From Paracoccaceae bacterium (lineage in GTDB: Bacteria > Pseudomonadota > Alphaproteobacteria > Rhodobacterales > Rhodobacteraceae): a stretch of 42,359 nucleotides of DNA. Every line of letters starts with the position of its first letter. The first letter of the stretch is position 1. The notes below the pieces were generated by a model that searched no databases, was not told the DNA's origin, and saw only the letters and a list, made by a program, of their open reading frames with translations. Positions 24,810 to 33,362 of the stretch are shown here, piece by piece. A program made the translations under genes and the position numbers. The stretch covers positions 321-42,679 of the forward strand of contig JAGRDO010000069.1 of NCBI GenBank assembly GCA_020447005.1. Direction: 5' to 3'.

Positions 24810-25268
24810 ATGTCCACCATCGCCGCCTGGCCTTCGCGGGCCGAACTCTGGCTAGACGAACGCGGCAAGGGCGCCTGGATCGCAGCCATGGTCCTGGGAT
24901 TCATCTTTTTCTGGCCGGTCGGGCTTGCCCTGCTTGCCTACATGATCTGGAGCAAACGCATGTTTTCGAAAAGCTGCGGCATGAGCCGTGACCCGCACTC
25001 GGCCCGTATGGCGCGCTTCCATGCGCGCAGGCATGGGTTCCATTCGTCCGGCAACATGGCCTTCGACGCCTACAAGGCCGACACGCTGGACCGTCTTGAA
25101 CGCGAACAGGGCGAATTCGAAGCCTTCCTGAAGCGCCTGCGCGCAAGCAAGGACAAGGCCGAATTCGACCAGTATCTTGACGAACGTGCCCGCGCGGCCC
25201 GCAATGAGGGCGACCTTGACCCCATGAGCGACGACGACACGTCCGGCCCGGATCGTGGCCAATACTGA
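24810..25268 (+). CDS. DUF2852 membrane protein
   Basis: A 152-residue protein typical of alphaproteobacteria. One or two adjacent hydrophobic stretches at 21-47 (GAWIAAMVLGFIFFWPVGLALLAYMIW) are followed by a basic segment rich in His/Arg (RMARFHARRHGF). A charged coiled-coil-like helix lies at about 85-135 (YKADTLDRLEREQGEFEAFLKRLR), and the tail is acidic. ATG 24810 has GGAGG six bases upstream and is preferred to an in-frame ATG at 24774. It is monocistronic, with an AT-rich palindrome upstream and a strong terminator downstream. Its function is unknown. Confidence 0.85.
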   Translation: MSTIAAWPSRAELWLDERGKGAWIAAMVLGFIFFWPVGLALLAYMIWSKRMFSKSCGMSRDPHSARMARFHARRHGFHSSGNMAFDAYKADTLDRLEREQGEFEAFLKRLRASKDKAEFDQYLDERARAARNEGDLDPMSDDDTSGPDRGQY

Positions 25269-25296
25269 CACAATCCTGGGACGAACCCGCCCTTCG

Positions 25297-25327
25297 ACGG
25301 CCCGGCGACGCCGGGCCGTTCGGTTTT
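25297..25327 (+). terminator. Rho-independent terminator after the DUF2852 gene
   Basis: A perfect 10-bp GC-rich stem (25297-25306 with 25310-25319) with a 3-base loop is followed by TTCGGTTTT. It lies 28 bp past the DUF2852 stop and isolates it from bpt. Confidence 0.75.
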
Positions 25328-25422
25328 CGGGGATGCGCAACTCTGTGCTTGGCGGATCGCATCGGGATTGTTAACGTTCGCGTCGTATCCGAAAGCCAGT
25401 TCCGAGACCGCGACCAAGGTTC

Positions 25423-26259
25423 ATGCGTCACACACTTCCCATAGCGCCACAGTTCTACGTGACGGCCCCGCAACCCTGCCCCTATCTCGACGGGCGCTCG
25501 GAGCGGAAGCTGTTCACGGCGCTTCAGGGCGACAGCGCGGAACGGTTGAACGACGCGCTTTCCAAGCAGGGATTCCGCCGGTCGCAAAACGTGCTTTACC
25601 GCCCCTCCTGCGCGGAATGCGCGGCCTGCCTTTCGGCCCGGATCCGGGTGGCGGATTTCGCCCCGAACAAAAGCCAGCGGCGCACGTTGCGGCGCAATGC
25701 CCGGTTGAAGCGCGACGCGACCAGCCCCTGGGCCACCGAAGATCAGTATGCGCTTTTTCGCCGCTATCTGGACAGCCGCCACGCCGATGGCGGCATGGCC
25801 GACATGGACATCTTCGAGTTCGCGGCGATGATCGAGGAAACGCCGGTCCGAAGCCGCGTTATCGAATATACCGCCCCGCCGGAAGCGGACGAACAGCGCC
25901 GCCGGTTGACGGCCGTCTGCCTGACGGATGTGCTCGATGACGGGCTGAGCCTGGTCTATTCGTTCTATGAACCGTCGCTCGCCGGTGACAGCCTTGGCAC
26001 CTATATCATCCTCGATCATATCGAGCTCGCCCGCAAAAGCGGGCTGCCTTACGTCTATCTCGGCTACTGGGTGCCGGGCAGCCGCAAGATGGGCTACAAG
26101 GCCGGGTTCGGCGCGCTGGAAATCTACAAGAACGGGCGCTGGCAGGACATTGGCGAGCCTTCGGACCATGAAGGCGAAACCCATCCGCTGTCCGTCGATC
26201 CGATTGCCGAACAGGTGGCGCGGATCGCCCTGCCCGAGTCGCGCCCGACAAAGGGCTGA
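25423..26259 (+). CDS. bpt: Aspartate/glutamate leucyltransferase (Bpt)
   Basis: A 278-residue aminoacyl-tRNA-protein transferase that adds Leu to N-terminal Asp/Glu of proteins in the N-degron pathway, delivering them to ClpS-ClpAP. It starts with [21 protein letters not shown]. It then has the Cys-rich [18 protein letters not shown] and the basic [12 protein letters not shown]. The acyltransferase core [20 protein letters not shown] and [17 protein letters not shown] follows. These are hallmarks of Bpt rather than eukaryotic ATE1. It stands alone and is convergent with the SseB gene. Confidence 0.95.
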   Translation: MRHTLPIAPQFYVTAPQPCPYLDGRSERKLFTALQGDSAERLNDALSKQGFRRSQNVLYRPSCAECAACLSARIRVADFAPNKSQRRTLRRNARLKRDATSPWATEDQYALFRRYLDSRHADGGMADMDIFEFAAMIEETPVRSRVIEYTAPPEADEQRRRLTAVCLTDVLDDGLSLVYSFYEPSLAGDSLGTYIILDHIELARKSGLPYVYLGYWVPGSRKMGYKAGFGALEIYKNGRWQDIGEPSDHEGETHPLSVDPIAEQVARIALPESRPTKG

Positions 26260-26278
26260 AACCGCAACCGACTTGCGC

Positions 26279-27079
26279 TCAGCGCAGCTTTGGCGGGCGC
26301 GCGGGGTCCATTCCAGGCGCCTGGCGCGGCGCGGTTTCGGCCGGTTGGGGTTCGGGACGGCGCAGATCGAAGACATGTGCAAGTGCCTTCACCTCGCCGA
26401 GTGCGGGATCATCCGGGGCAAGGAACGTGACATCCACCGCGCCCGATTCCTCGCCCGAAAAGGTCAGCGCCTCGGCGATCGTCTTGGCCAGCGCGGCTTC
26501 GCTTCCCGGCTGCGCGCCGACGATCGCCACGAGGTGCCCGGTCCGGCCGTCATCATAGGTCGCACCGACCAGATAGGCGCTGCCGGCCGCCCCGGCGGCG
26601 CGCGCGAAGGCGCGGCCGAGCGCGGCGAGGACCAGTTCAGAAAGGCCGGCGGGCGGGCCGTAGCGCCGCACCTCGCCCCGCCCGATGTCCGGGGCGACGG
26701 CAAGGGTTCCGGTCAGCCAGCCGAGCGCTGTGACCGCAAGCAGCATGGCCGGCGCCTTTGCCCCGAGGTTGATGCCCAGCCCCACCCCTTGCGCGGCGAG
26801 TTCGCGGGCAAGCACTCGCCCCGGCATGGCGGCGTAAGGCACCGCGACATCGGCGCATTCCGCAAGCCGCGCCTCGCTGTCGAAGGCAAGGGCAATGGGC
26901 CCTTCGTCGAGGTCGAAGACCCGGGGCGCAATCGTCGCGCCTTCGGCCTCACGCGCGAGCATCACGAAAAGTTCGGTATCCGCCAGCGCGGCATAATACC
27001 GCATCCGCGCGGCATCGTCGGCCTCATCGCGCATCATCGCGGCATGGGCGGCGTCCAGTGGGGTGGTCTCAGCGTCCAT
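26279..27079 (-). CDS. SseB family protein
   Basis: A 266-residue protein with the SseB N-terminal domain: DDAARMRYYAALADTELFVML, RVFDLDEGPIALAFDSEARLAE and AMPGRVLARELAAQGVGLGINLG. A second C-terminal SseB-like part carries SAYLVGATYDDGRTGHLVAIVG. ATG 27079 is chosen because GAGGT lies six bases upstream; the frame is open to 27271 but the added residues look non-coding. SseB domains are linked to rhodanese or type III enhancer functions in other bacteria; its role here is unknown. It is divergent from the ArsR gene, sharing a 301-bp control region. Confidence 0.75.
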   Translation of the reverse strand: MDAETTPLDAAHAAMMRDEADDAARMRYYAALADTELFVMLAREAEGATIAPRVFDLDEGPIALAFDSEARLAECADVAVPYAAMPGRVLARELAAQGVGLGINLGAKAPAMLLAVTALGWLTGTLAVAPDIGRGEVRRYGPPAGLSELVLAALGRAFARAAGAAGSAYLVGATYDDGRTGHLVAIVGAQPGSEAALAKTIAEALTFSGEESGAVDVTFLAPDDPALGEVKALAHVFDLRRPEPQPAETAPRQAPGMDPARPPKLR

Positions 27080-27289
27080 TCGTGACCTCATGCAGATGCG
27101 CGCGGGCGGCGGGCAAGACCCCGGCCCCGGACCGCGGAGTGCGTTTCCACCACGCGGTATTTCGCCACGACGGACGCGGCAAGGGAAAAACGCGGGGCGC
27201 GTGGTCGCGCGATGTGCCGGCACGGCGGTGGCGCGGCGGCGGCAACCGGCGATGGCGTCCGTAAATTCCATGGCCCCAGTTTGCTGGTC

Positions 27290-27379
27290 TTTCGTGACCG
27301 GCGAAAGCCCGAATGAAATATTTCGATACCTGTCGAAATTTCACTTGAACATCGCCGGTCATTTCTATAATTCTAGAAA
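27290..27379. promoter_or_regulatory. Three phased TTTC...GAAA inverted repeats and promoter of the ArsR operon
   Basis: The 301-bp gap between the SseB and ArsR genes is GC-rich and featureless up to about 27285. It then carries three similar inverted repeats: TTTCGT-N5-GCGAAA (27290-27306), TTTCGA-N6-TCGAAA (27321-27338) and TTTCTA-N6-TAGAAA (27362-27379). Start-to-start distances are 31 and 41 bp, close to three and four helical turns. The last one covers a perfect -10 TATAAT (27366-27371), with TTGAAC at 27345-27350 as a somewhat close -35. This is the expected layout for autorepression by the ArsR protein. Confidence 0.65.
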
Positions 27380-27380
27380 C

Positions 27381-27719
27381 ATGAAACATTCGACGATACA
27401 CAATCTGGCCACCGAAGTCGCCGCCTCGACCTTCGCGGCGCTTGGCTCCGAACAACGGCTGACGGTTTTGCGGGTTCTGGTCCGCGCAGGGCCGGACGGG
27501 CTGACAATCGGTACACTTGGCCAGCGCAGCGGCGTGACCGGATCGACGCTGACGCATCACATGAAGATCCTGTCGCAAGCCGGTCTGGTCAAACAGGAAA
27601 AACAGGGGCGATCCATCGTATGCGCCGCGGTTGCCTATGAAGAGATCCGGGCGCTGGCCGGGTTTCTTCTGAGCGAATGCTGCGCCGATAGCGAACGGGA
27701 GGGACATGATCATGGCTGA
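27381..27719 (+). CDS. ArsR-family transcriptional repressor
   Basis: A 112-residue winged-helix repressor. EQRLTVLRVLVRAGPDGLTIGTLGQRSGVTGSTLTHHMKIL is the ArsR helix-turn-helix region, with the LTHHMKIL recognition helix. Potential metal(loid) ligands are Cys81 in IVCAAV, the Cys100-Cys101 pair in LLSECCADSE, and His109/His111 at the end (GHDHG). ATG 27381 follows directly after the TTTCTA...TAGAAA repeat, so the mRNA leader is very short. The gene overlaps the start of the permease gene, giving one operon. Confidence 0.88.
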   Translation: MKHSTIHNLATEVAASTFAALGSEQRLTVLRVLVRAGPDGLTIGTLGQRSGVTGSTLTHHMKILSQAGLVKQEKQGRSIVCAAVAYEEIRALAGFLLSECCADSEREGHDHG

Positions 27720-28755
27720 GGCTTCGCATTCCGGCGGGCACGATCACGGCCGCAAATTCCCCATCGACGGCGCGGTCATCGCGACCGCCGCGATCCTGCT
27801 TGTCGTCGCAATCGCCGACAGGGCCGCGCTTTGGCCGACCGTCCGCTTTGCGGCCGGGGCCCTGCTTGATACCGCGCCTTTCATTCTTTTTGCCGTTTTC
27901 GCCATAGGCTATCTGAAGGCGACGGGCGCCGAGGCGCTGGTCGCGCGCGCCTTCGAGGGGCGGACGACACGCATGATCGTGCTGGCCGCGCTTGTCGGTG
28001 GGCTGGCGCCCTTCTGCTCATGCGAGGTGATCCCCTTCATCGCGGCGCTGCTGGCCCTTGGCGCGCCGCTTTCGGCGGTGATGGCCTTCTGGCTGGCCTC
28101 GCCGCTGATGGACCCGGCGATGTTCGCCGTGACGGCGGGGACGCTGGGCGTGGATTTCGCGATTGCCAAGACGATTGCCGCGGTCGGGATCGGCCTTTTC
28201 GGCGGGTTCACCACGCTGGCCCTGTCGCGCAGCACGATCTTCCGCGATCCCCTGAAATCCAAACCCGCCCCGGCCTGCGGCACGTCCTGCTGCGGTGACG
28301 AAAAGCCATTTTCGCAGGCCCCGCTCTGGCGGTTCTGGACCGAAAGGGACCGTCGCGGAACCTTCGCGACCGTCACCTTGGAAAACGCGGTCTTCCTGCT
28401 GAAATGGCTGGCGCTGGCCTATACGGCCGAGGCGGTGATGATCCGCTATGTGCCGGCCGAGTGGATTGCGGGCGTGCTTGGCGGCGCGGGTCTTTTGCCC
28501 ATCGTCCTTGGGGCGCTGGTCGGCGCGCCGGCCTATCTCAACGGCTACGCGGCGGTGCCGCTGGTCGACGCGCTCTTGCATCAGGGGATGTCGAACGGCG
28601 CCGCGATGAGCTTCATGCTTGCCGGCGGGGTCAGCTGCGTCCCGGCCGCAATCGCGGTCTGGGCCCTTGTCAAGCCGCGGATCTTTGCGGCCTATCTTCT
28701 CTACGCCTTTCTGGGGTCGGTTGTCGCCGGGCTGGTCTGGCAGGCCATGTCCTGA
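27712..28755 (+). CDS. ArsP-like (DUF318/COG0701) permease
   Basis: A 347-residue membrane protein with about eight helices in two halves. Family motif APFCSCEVIPF (Cys102, Cys104) matches the PFCSC motif of ArsP permeases that export trivalent organoarsenicals. ALVGAPAYLNGYAAVP is the equivalent in the second half. An N-terminal histidine cluster (SHSGGHDHGRK) and a loop with ACGTSCCGDE (Cys189, Cys193, Cys194) are further metal-like sites. ATG 27712 has GGAGG nine bases upstream; ATG 27706 is an alternative. It overlaps the ArsR gene, so it is probably induced by the metal(loid) or thiol-reactive compound that ArsR senses. The substrate is inferred, not shown. Confidence 0.82.
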   Translation: MAEASHSGGHDHGRKFPIDGAVIATAAILLVVAIADRAALWPTVRFAAGALLDTAPFILFAVFAIGYLKATGAEALVARAFEGRTTRMIVLAALVGGLAPFCSCEVIPFIAALLALGAPLSAVMAFWLASPLMDPAMFAVTAGTLGVDFAIAKTIAAVGIGLFGGFTTLALSRSTIFRDPLKSKPAPACGTSCCGDEKPFSQAPLWRFWTERDRRGTFATVTLENAVFLLKWLALAYTAEAVMIRYVPAEWIAGVLGGAGLLPIVLGALVGAPAYLNGYAAVPLVDALLHQGMSNGAAMSFMLAGGVSCVPAAIAVWALVKPRIFAAYLLYAFLGSVVAGLVWQAMS

Positions 28756-28834
28756 CGCTGTGGGCATCGTTGCCCTGTGCCCGCATTTGCGCTAAGCCGG
28801 AAGGAAAACCCGGCAACAGAGAGGGCAAGCGTGA

Positions 28835-30088
28835 ATGTACCGCGTCTGGAACTACGTCACTAATTATTCGCTGCTTCTGATTGCCGGTGCGCTGACCGCG
28901 CTTGTCTGGGCCAATATCGATCCGACCGGCTACCACCACTTTGTCGATTACGAGATCGTCGACAATTTCTTCATCGGGCATCCGCATGAGGAAGGCGGCC
29001 ATGTGACGCGGGTCCTGACCCTGCATTTTCTGGTCAATGACGTGCTCATGGCCTTCTTCTTCGCCATCGCGGCCAAGGAAGTATGGGAAGCCATCATCCT
29101 TGAAAACGGGGCATTGCGCGGGCGCAAGGCGATGACACCGCTGATCGCCACGGCGGGCGGCATGTGCGGCCCGATCGTGGTCTATCTCGGGCTGGCCGCG
29201 ATCCTTGGCGTCTACGAGAGCGTGAGCCGAGGCTGGGCGATCCCGACCGCCACCGACATCGCCTTTTCCTATCTGGTCGGGCGGATGGTCTTTGGCGCGG
29301 GGCACCCCGCGATCCGGTTCCTGCTGCTTCTGGCCATCGCGGATGACGCGGCCGGGCTGATCATTCTGGCGATCTTCTACCCGTCGGGCGAACTGGCGCC
29401 GCAATGGCTGCTGTTGTCGCTTGGGGCGGCAGTTGCGGTGTTCTTCCTTGCCAACTGGCTGCCGCGCCGGCTGGACCGGGGCAATCAGTTGCGCAGCTGT
29501 TCGACCTGGATACGCCAGAAGACGTCGTTCTGGCCCTACCTGATTGCGGGCTGCATAAGCTGGTACGGCTTTCAGGAGGCAGGCATTCACCCCGCGCTTG
29601 GTCTTTTGCCGATCGTGCCCACGATCCCGCATGCCGACCGGGCCTTTGGCATCTTCGCCGAGGCCGAGCGATATCTGACCGACCTTCTCAACACGATCGA
29701 GCACTTTCTCAAACATCCGGTCGAAGTCGTCCTTTTCCTTTTCGGTCTGCTGAATGCGGGGGTCGAGTTTTCGGCGATATCCGAGCCGACATGGCTGGTG
29801 TTGTTCGGGCTGATCATCGGCAAGCCGGTGGGTATCTTCCTTTTCGGCTGGTTCGCGGCCTATCCGCTGCGGCTGGGCCTGCCGCAGGGAATGCGGCCGG
29901 CGGATCTGATCGTCGTCGGATTTGTCGCGGCCATCGGCTTTACCGTGGCGCTCTTCGTGGCCTCGGTCGCCTTCCCGGGCGGAGCGGTGCAGGACGCCGC
30001 CAAGATGGGTGCGGTCTTCTCCTTCGCGGCGGCGGTCCTGTCGCTGATCGCCGGCAAGGTCATGCGTGTCGCCAAGGTTGCCGACTAA
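28835..30088 (+). CDS. nhaA: NhaA-type Na+/H+ antiporter
   Basis: A 417-residue antiporter with about twelve helices. The ion-binding acidic residues are in place: WAIPTATDIAFS (Asp141, equivalent to D133 of E. coli NhaA) and LLAIADDAAGLIILAIFYP (Asp170/Asp171, equivalent to D163/D164). HPVEVVLFLFGLLNAGVEFS and GKPVGIFLFGW match helices 9-11. The sequence is divergent from enterobacterial NhaA, with a histidine/glutamate-rich first loop (GHPHEEGGHV) that could tune pH sensing. It exports Na+ in exchange for H+. A 79-bp gap separates it from the permease, so co-transcription is uncertain. Confidence 0.9.
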   Translation: MYRVWNYVTNYSLLLIAGALTALVWANIDPTGYHHFVDYEIVDNFFIGHPHEEGGHVTRVLTLHFLVNDVLMAFFFAIAAKEVWEAIILENGALRGRKAMTPLIATAGGMCGPIVVYLGLAAILGVYESVSRGWAIPTATDIAFSYLVGRMVFGAGHPAIRFLLLLAIADDAAGLIILAIFYPSGELAPQWLLLSLGAAVAVFFLANWLPRRLDRGNQLRSCSTWIRQKTSFWPYLIAGCISWYGFQEAGIHPALGLLPIVPTIPHADRAFGIFAEAERYLTDLLNTIEHFLKHPVEVVLFLFGLLNAGVEFSAISEPTWLVLFGLIIGKPVGIFLFGWFAAYPLRLGLPQGMRPADLIVVGFVAAIGFTVALFVASVAFPGGAVQDAAKMGAVFSFAAAVLSLIAGKVMRVAKVAD

Positions 30089-30244
30089 CCGGCAACACCG
30101 GGGCGGCCTTCTGGCCGCGCCGGCCCCTTGGGGATTGTCTTGCCTTCGCGAATTCCGCCATAATTGCGTACCAGGGCCGGTGTAATGTCAAAATTAACGA
30201 CAAACGCCTAATAAAGATCCGGCTGAGCAGAACCAGGGCACGCG

Positions 30245-30907
30245 ATGCTCGAATTTGACAATGTGAGCAAGTCCTTCTGGACGGGAAAGCAGCGCAAGGT
30301 GATCCTTGACCGCGCGTCCTTTCGCGTGGAACTGGGCAATTCGATCGGCATTCTGGCGCAGAACGGGACCGGCAAGACGACGATCATCAACATGATGGCG
30401 GGCCTTGAAAAACCCGATGAGGGCACGATCCGCAAGACCTGCCGCGTGTCGTTCCCGCTTGGCTTCATGGGGGGCGTGGTGCCGCGCCACACCGCGCGCG
30501 AAAACGCGCGCTTCATCGCGCGGCTATACGGGCTTGACCCCGACTATCTTGAGGCGTTCTGCCGCTGGCTTTGCGGGATCGAGGAATATTTCGACATGCC
30601 GGTCGGCACCTATTCCGCCGGCATGAAGTCGCGCTTTACCTTCTCGCTTCTCCTGGCGATGGACTTCGACATCTACCTGATCGACGAGGGCATGCCCTCG
30701 ACCACGGATGTCGAGTTCAACCGCAAGGCGGGCAGCATCCTGCGCGACCGGCTGAAGAACGCCACCGTGATCGTGGTGTCGCACCAACCGGCGACGCTTG
30801 AGAAATTCTGCCGCTCGGCAGCGGTGCTGCGCGATGGCAGGCTGCACATGTTCGACACACTGGAAGAAGCGAAACGGCTTTATGACTACTCCGCTCAAAG
30901 TCACTAG
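30245..30907 (+). CDS. Capsular polysaccharide export ATP-binding protein, KpsT-like
   Basis: A 220-residue ATPase of the polysaccharide-export ABC family. Walker A is GILAQNGTGKTT (35-46), an unusual form with AQ in place of the common GRNGAGKST. A KpsT-type signature TYSAGMKSRFTFS (122-134) replaces LSGGQ, followed by Walker B IYLIDEG. It would power export of a capsule chain with a KpsM permease, which is not in this window. It overlaps the KpsE-like gene by 26 bp. The 156 bp upstream is AT-rich near 30160-30215 and probably holds the promoter. Confidence 0.88.
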   Translation: MLEFDNVSKSFWTGKQRKVILDRASFRVELGNSIGILAQNGTGKTTIINMMAGLEKPDEGTIRKTCRVSFPLGFMGGVVPRHTARENARFIARLYGLDPDYLEAFCRWLCGIEEYFDMPVGTYSAGMKSRFTFSLLLAMDFDIYLIDEGMPSTTDVEFNRKAGSILRDRLKNATVIVVSHQPATLEKFCRSAAVLRDGRLHMFDTLEEAKRLYDYSAQSH

Positions 30908-32504
30908 ATACCGGACGCGCCCGCAAGCCGCACCGGCACGGCCGGCAGCTGCGCAGCCCGTCAGCGACGGTGAGAAGCTGCTGACACCGGCCGATGACGG
31001 GTTCGGCAATGAAAGATATGCCGATGCGGCCCGCCCCCAGCCGCCCGGCCAGAAAGGCAAGGGCCCGGCAGAGGCGGCCGGTTCAACCGATCCCGACGCG
31101 ATCCGGCACGAGGGGCTTTCAGCGCGGCAATTGCGCATGGCGCGCCGTGTCGCGCTGAAGAACGGGATCGAGGCAAAGGACGATTTCGGTGCCGTGGCCG
31201 AACTTCGCAAACGCGGAATAGATCCGTTCCAAAGCTCCAAGATCATCGAGCTTCTGGTGCCCGCCGAGGACAAGCCCGCCGGGGCCGGTCGCGCGCAATT
31301 GCCGCAAGTGACGAAGCCTGCGGTCAATCTGCCGGCCAACCCGGTGCTGGACGATACGCAGCGCGCGCTGGAAATCCTGCGCATGCAGCGCGACATCCAA
31401 AGGCGCCGGCGGCGCAATTTCCTTTTGCTGCTTACGCGGCTTGCCGCCTTCGTCGCCCTGCCGACGCTGATCGCGGGCTGGTATTATTTCCGCATCGCGA
31501 CGCCGCTATACGCCACGAAAAGCGAATTCGTGATCCAGCAGGCCGAGGCGCAGGCCTCGGGGCTGGGATCCATGTTCCGGGGGACGCAATTCGCCACCTC
31601 GCAGGATTCCATTACCGTCCAGAGCTATCTGCAGTCGCGCGACGCCATGCTGCGGCTTGATCAGGACCTTGGCTTCAAGGCGCATTTTTCCGACCCGGCG
31701 ATCGACCCGATCCAGCGCCTCGCGCCCGGGGCCACGAACGAGGCGGCCTATAAGCTTTACAAGCGCAACGTCAGCATCGGCTATGACCCGACCGAGGGCA
31801 TCATCAAGATGGAGGTGATCGCCGCCGACCCGGTTCTTAGCCAGAAGTTTTCCGAAGCGCTGATCCGCTATGCCGAGGAGCAGGTCGATCAGCTGACGTT
31901 CCGGCTGCGCGAAGACCAGATGAAGGGCGCCCGCAACAGCTTTGCCGACGCCGAAAACAAGGTCAGCGCGGCGCAGAACCGGGTGCTGGAACTTCAGGAA
32001 AAGCTCGGCGTGCTCGACCCGTTGACCGAGAGCAGCGCGGTGATGTCGCAGATCAGCACATTCGAGATCGAGTTGCAGAAAAAGCGGCTGGAACTTCAGC
32101 AGCTTCTGGACAATGCCCGCCCGAACCAGGCCCGTGTGGACGGTGCGAAAGGCGATATCGAGCGGCTTGAAGCCCTGATCGGGCAATTGCGCGCGCCGCT
32201 GACCAAGGGGACGGGCGATGCCGCGTCGCTGGCGCAGATCACCGGTCAGCTGCGGATCGCCGAGGCCGATCTGGAAACCCGCCAGATGCTGCTGAGCGCC
32301 GCGTTGCAACAGCTGGAGACGGCGCGGATCGAAGCCAACCGGCAGGTGCGCTACCTGTCCATGGGCGTCAATCCCGTGGCACCGGACGAGGCGACCTATC
32401 CGCGCGCTTTCGAGAATACGCTTCTGGCCTTCCTGATCTTTGCCGGCATATACCTGATGCTGTCGCTCACCGCCTCGATCCTGCGTGAGCAAGTCACATC
32501 CTGA
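30882..32504 (+). CDS. Capsule polysaccharide export inner-membrane protein, KpsE-like
   Basis: A 540-residue polysaccharide co-polymerase-type protein. Residues 1-170 form a cytoplasmic extension with low-complexity Pro/Ala parts and a conserved-looking block at 79-126 (SARQLRMARRVALKNG, FGAVAELRKRGIDPF). A transmembrane helix follows (about 179-202), then the periplasmic Wzz/KpsE domain with YATKSEFVIQQAEAQASGL. A long coiled coil spans about 345-490 and a second helix is near the C-terminus (511-533). KpsE joins the ABC exporter to the outer-membrane channel. ATG 30882 lies inside the ATPase gene and gives a 26-bp overlap. Confidence 0.85.
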   Translation: MTTPLKVTRYRTRPQAAPARPAAAQPVSDGEKLLTPADDGFGNERYADAARPQPPGQKGKGPAEAAGSTDPDAIRHEGLSARQLRMARRVALKNGIEAKDDFGAVAELRKRGIDPFQSSKIIELLVPAEDKPAGAGRAQLPQVTKPAVNLPANPVLDDTQRALEILRMQRDIQRRRRRNFLLLLTRLAAFVALPTLIAGWYYFRIATPLYATKSEFVIQQAEAQASGLGSMFRGTQFATSQDSITVQSYLQSRDAMLRLDQDLGFKAHFSDPAIDPIQRLAPGATNEAAYKLYKRNVSIGYDPTEGIIKMEVIAADPVLSQKFSEALIRYAEEQVDQLTFRLREDQMKGARNSFADAENKVSAAQNRVLELQEKLGVLDPLTESSAVMSQISTFEIELQKKRLELQQLLDNARPNQARVDGAKGDIERLEALIGQLRAPLTKGTGDAASLAQITGQLRIAEADLETRQMLLSAALQQLETARIEANRQVRYLSMGVNPVAPDEATYPRAFENTLLAFLIFAGIYLMLSLTASILREQVTS

Positions 32505-32512
32505 GGGGTGCC

Positions 32513-33355
32513 ATGGGCAAGATGAAAACTGTAGCCGTCGGCGATCTGGCCGTCGGGAATGACGCGCCGCTGACGGTGATCGCCGGCCCCTGCCAGATCG
32601 AAAGCGCCGAACATGCCGAGATGATTGCCGGGCGCATGGCGGAGATCTGCGCGAAGGCCGGCGCGCAGTACATCTTCAAGGCCAGCTTTGACAAGGCCAA
32701 CCGAACCTCGCTGAAAGGCAAGCGCGGGATCGGGATGGATGCGGGGCTGAAGGTTCTGGAAGGCGTGCGCGCCGGATTGGGCATGCCCGTCCTGACCGAT
32801 ATCCATGACGGCGAACAGGCGCGCATTGCCGCCGAAATCGTCGATGTGATCCAGATCCCCGCCTTTCTGAGCCGGCAGACCGATCTGCTGCTTGCGGCGG
32901 GCGCGACCGGCTGCGTGGTGAATATCAAGAAGGGCCAGTTCCTTGCCCCGTGGGATATGGCGAATGTCGCCGAAAAGGTCGCGAGCACGGGCAATGAAAA
33001 CATCCTGCTGACCGAACGCGGCGTCTCGTTCGGCTACAACACGCTTGTCGCCGACATGCGCGCGCTGCCGATCATGGCGAAGACGGGTTACCCGGTGATC
33101 ATGGATGCAACCCATTCGGTGCAGCAACCGGGCGGTCAGGGCGGGTCCAGCGGCGGGCAGCGCGAATTCGCCCCGGCGATGGCGCGCGCCGCCGTCAGCC
33201 TTGGCATTGCCGGCGTCTTCATCGAAACCCATCAGGCGCCCGACAGCGCGCCCTCGGACGGGCCGAACATGGTCCGGCTGGATGAAATGGAGCGGCTGGT
33301 CGAGACGCTGATGGCGCTGGACCGTATCGCCAAGGCCGATCCCGTTCGCGTTTAG
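32513..33355 (+). CDS. kdsA: 3-Deoxy-8-phosphooctulonate synthase (Kdo8P synthase)
   Basis: A 280-residue enzyme condensing PEP with arabinose 5-phosphate to Kdo8P. VIAGPCQIES has Cys27 where metal-independent enzymes have Asn. Together with His201 (DATHSVQ), Glu238 and Asp249 (FIETHQAPDSAPSDG), it forms the metal site of class II, Aquifex-type Kdo8P synthases. ATG 32513 with GAGGGG before it is chosen; an in-frame ATG lies nine bases later. It follows the KpsE-like gene by 8 bp. Kdo is needed for lipid A and for the linker of Kdo-anchored capsules, which fits this operon. Confidence 0.95.
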   Translation: MGKMKTVAVGDLAVGNDAPLTVIAGPCQIESAEHAEMIAGRMAEICAKAGAQYIFKASFDKANRTSLKGKRGIGMDAGLKVLEGVRAGLGMPVLTDIHDGEQARIAAEIVDVIQIPAFLSRQTDLLLAAGATGCVVNIKKGQFLAPWDMANVAEKVASTGNENILLTERGVSFGYNTLVADMRALPIMAKTGYPVIMDATHSVQQPGGQGGSSGGQREFAPAMARAAVSLGIAGVFIETHQAPDSAPSDGPNMVRLDEMERLVETLMALDRIAKADPVRV

Positions 33356-33362
33356 GGCGCGG

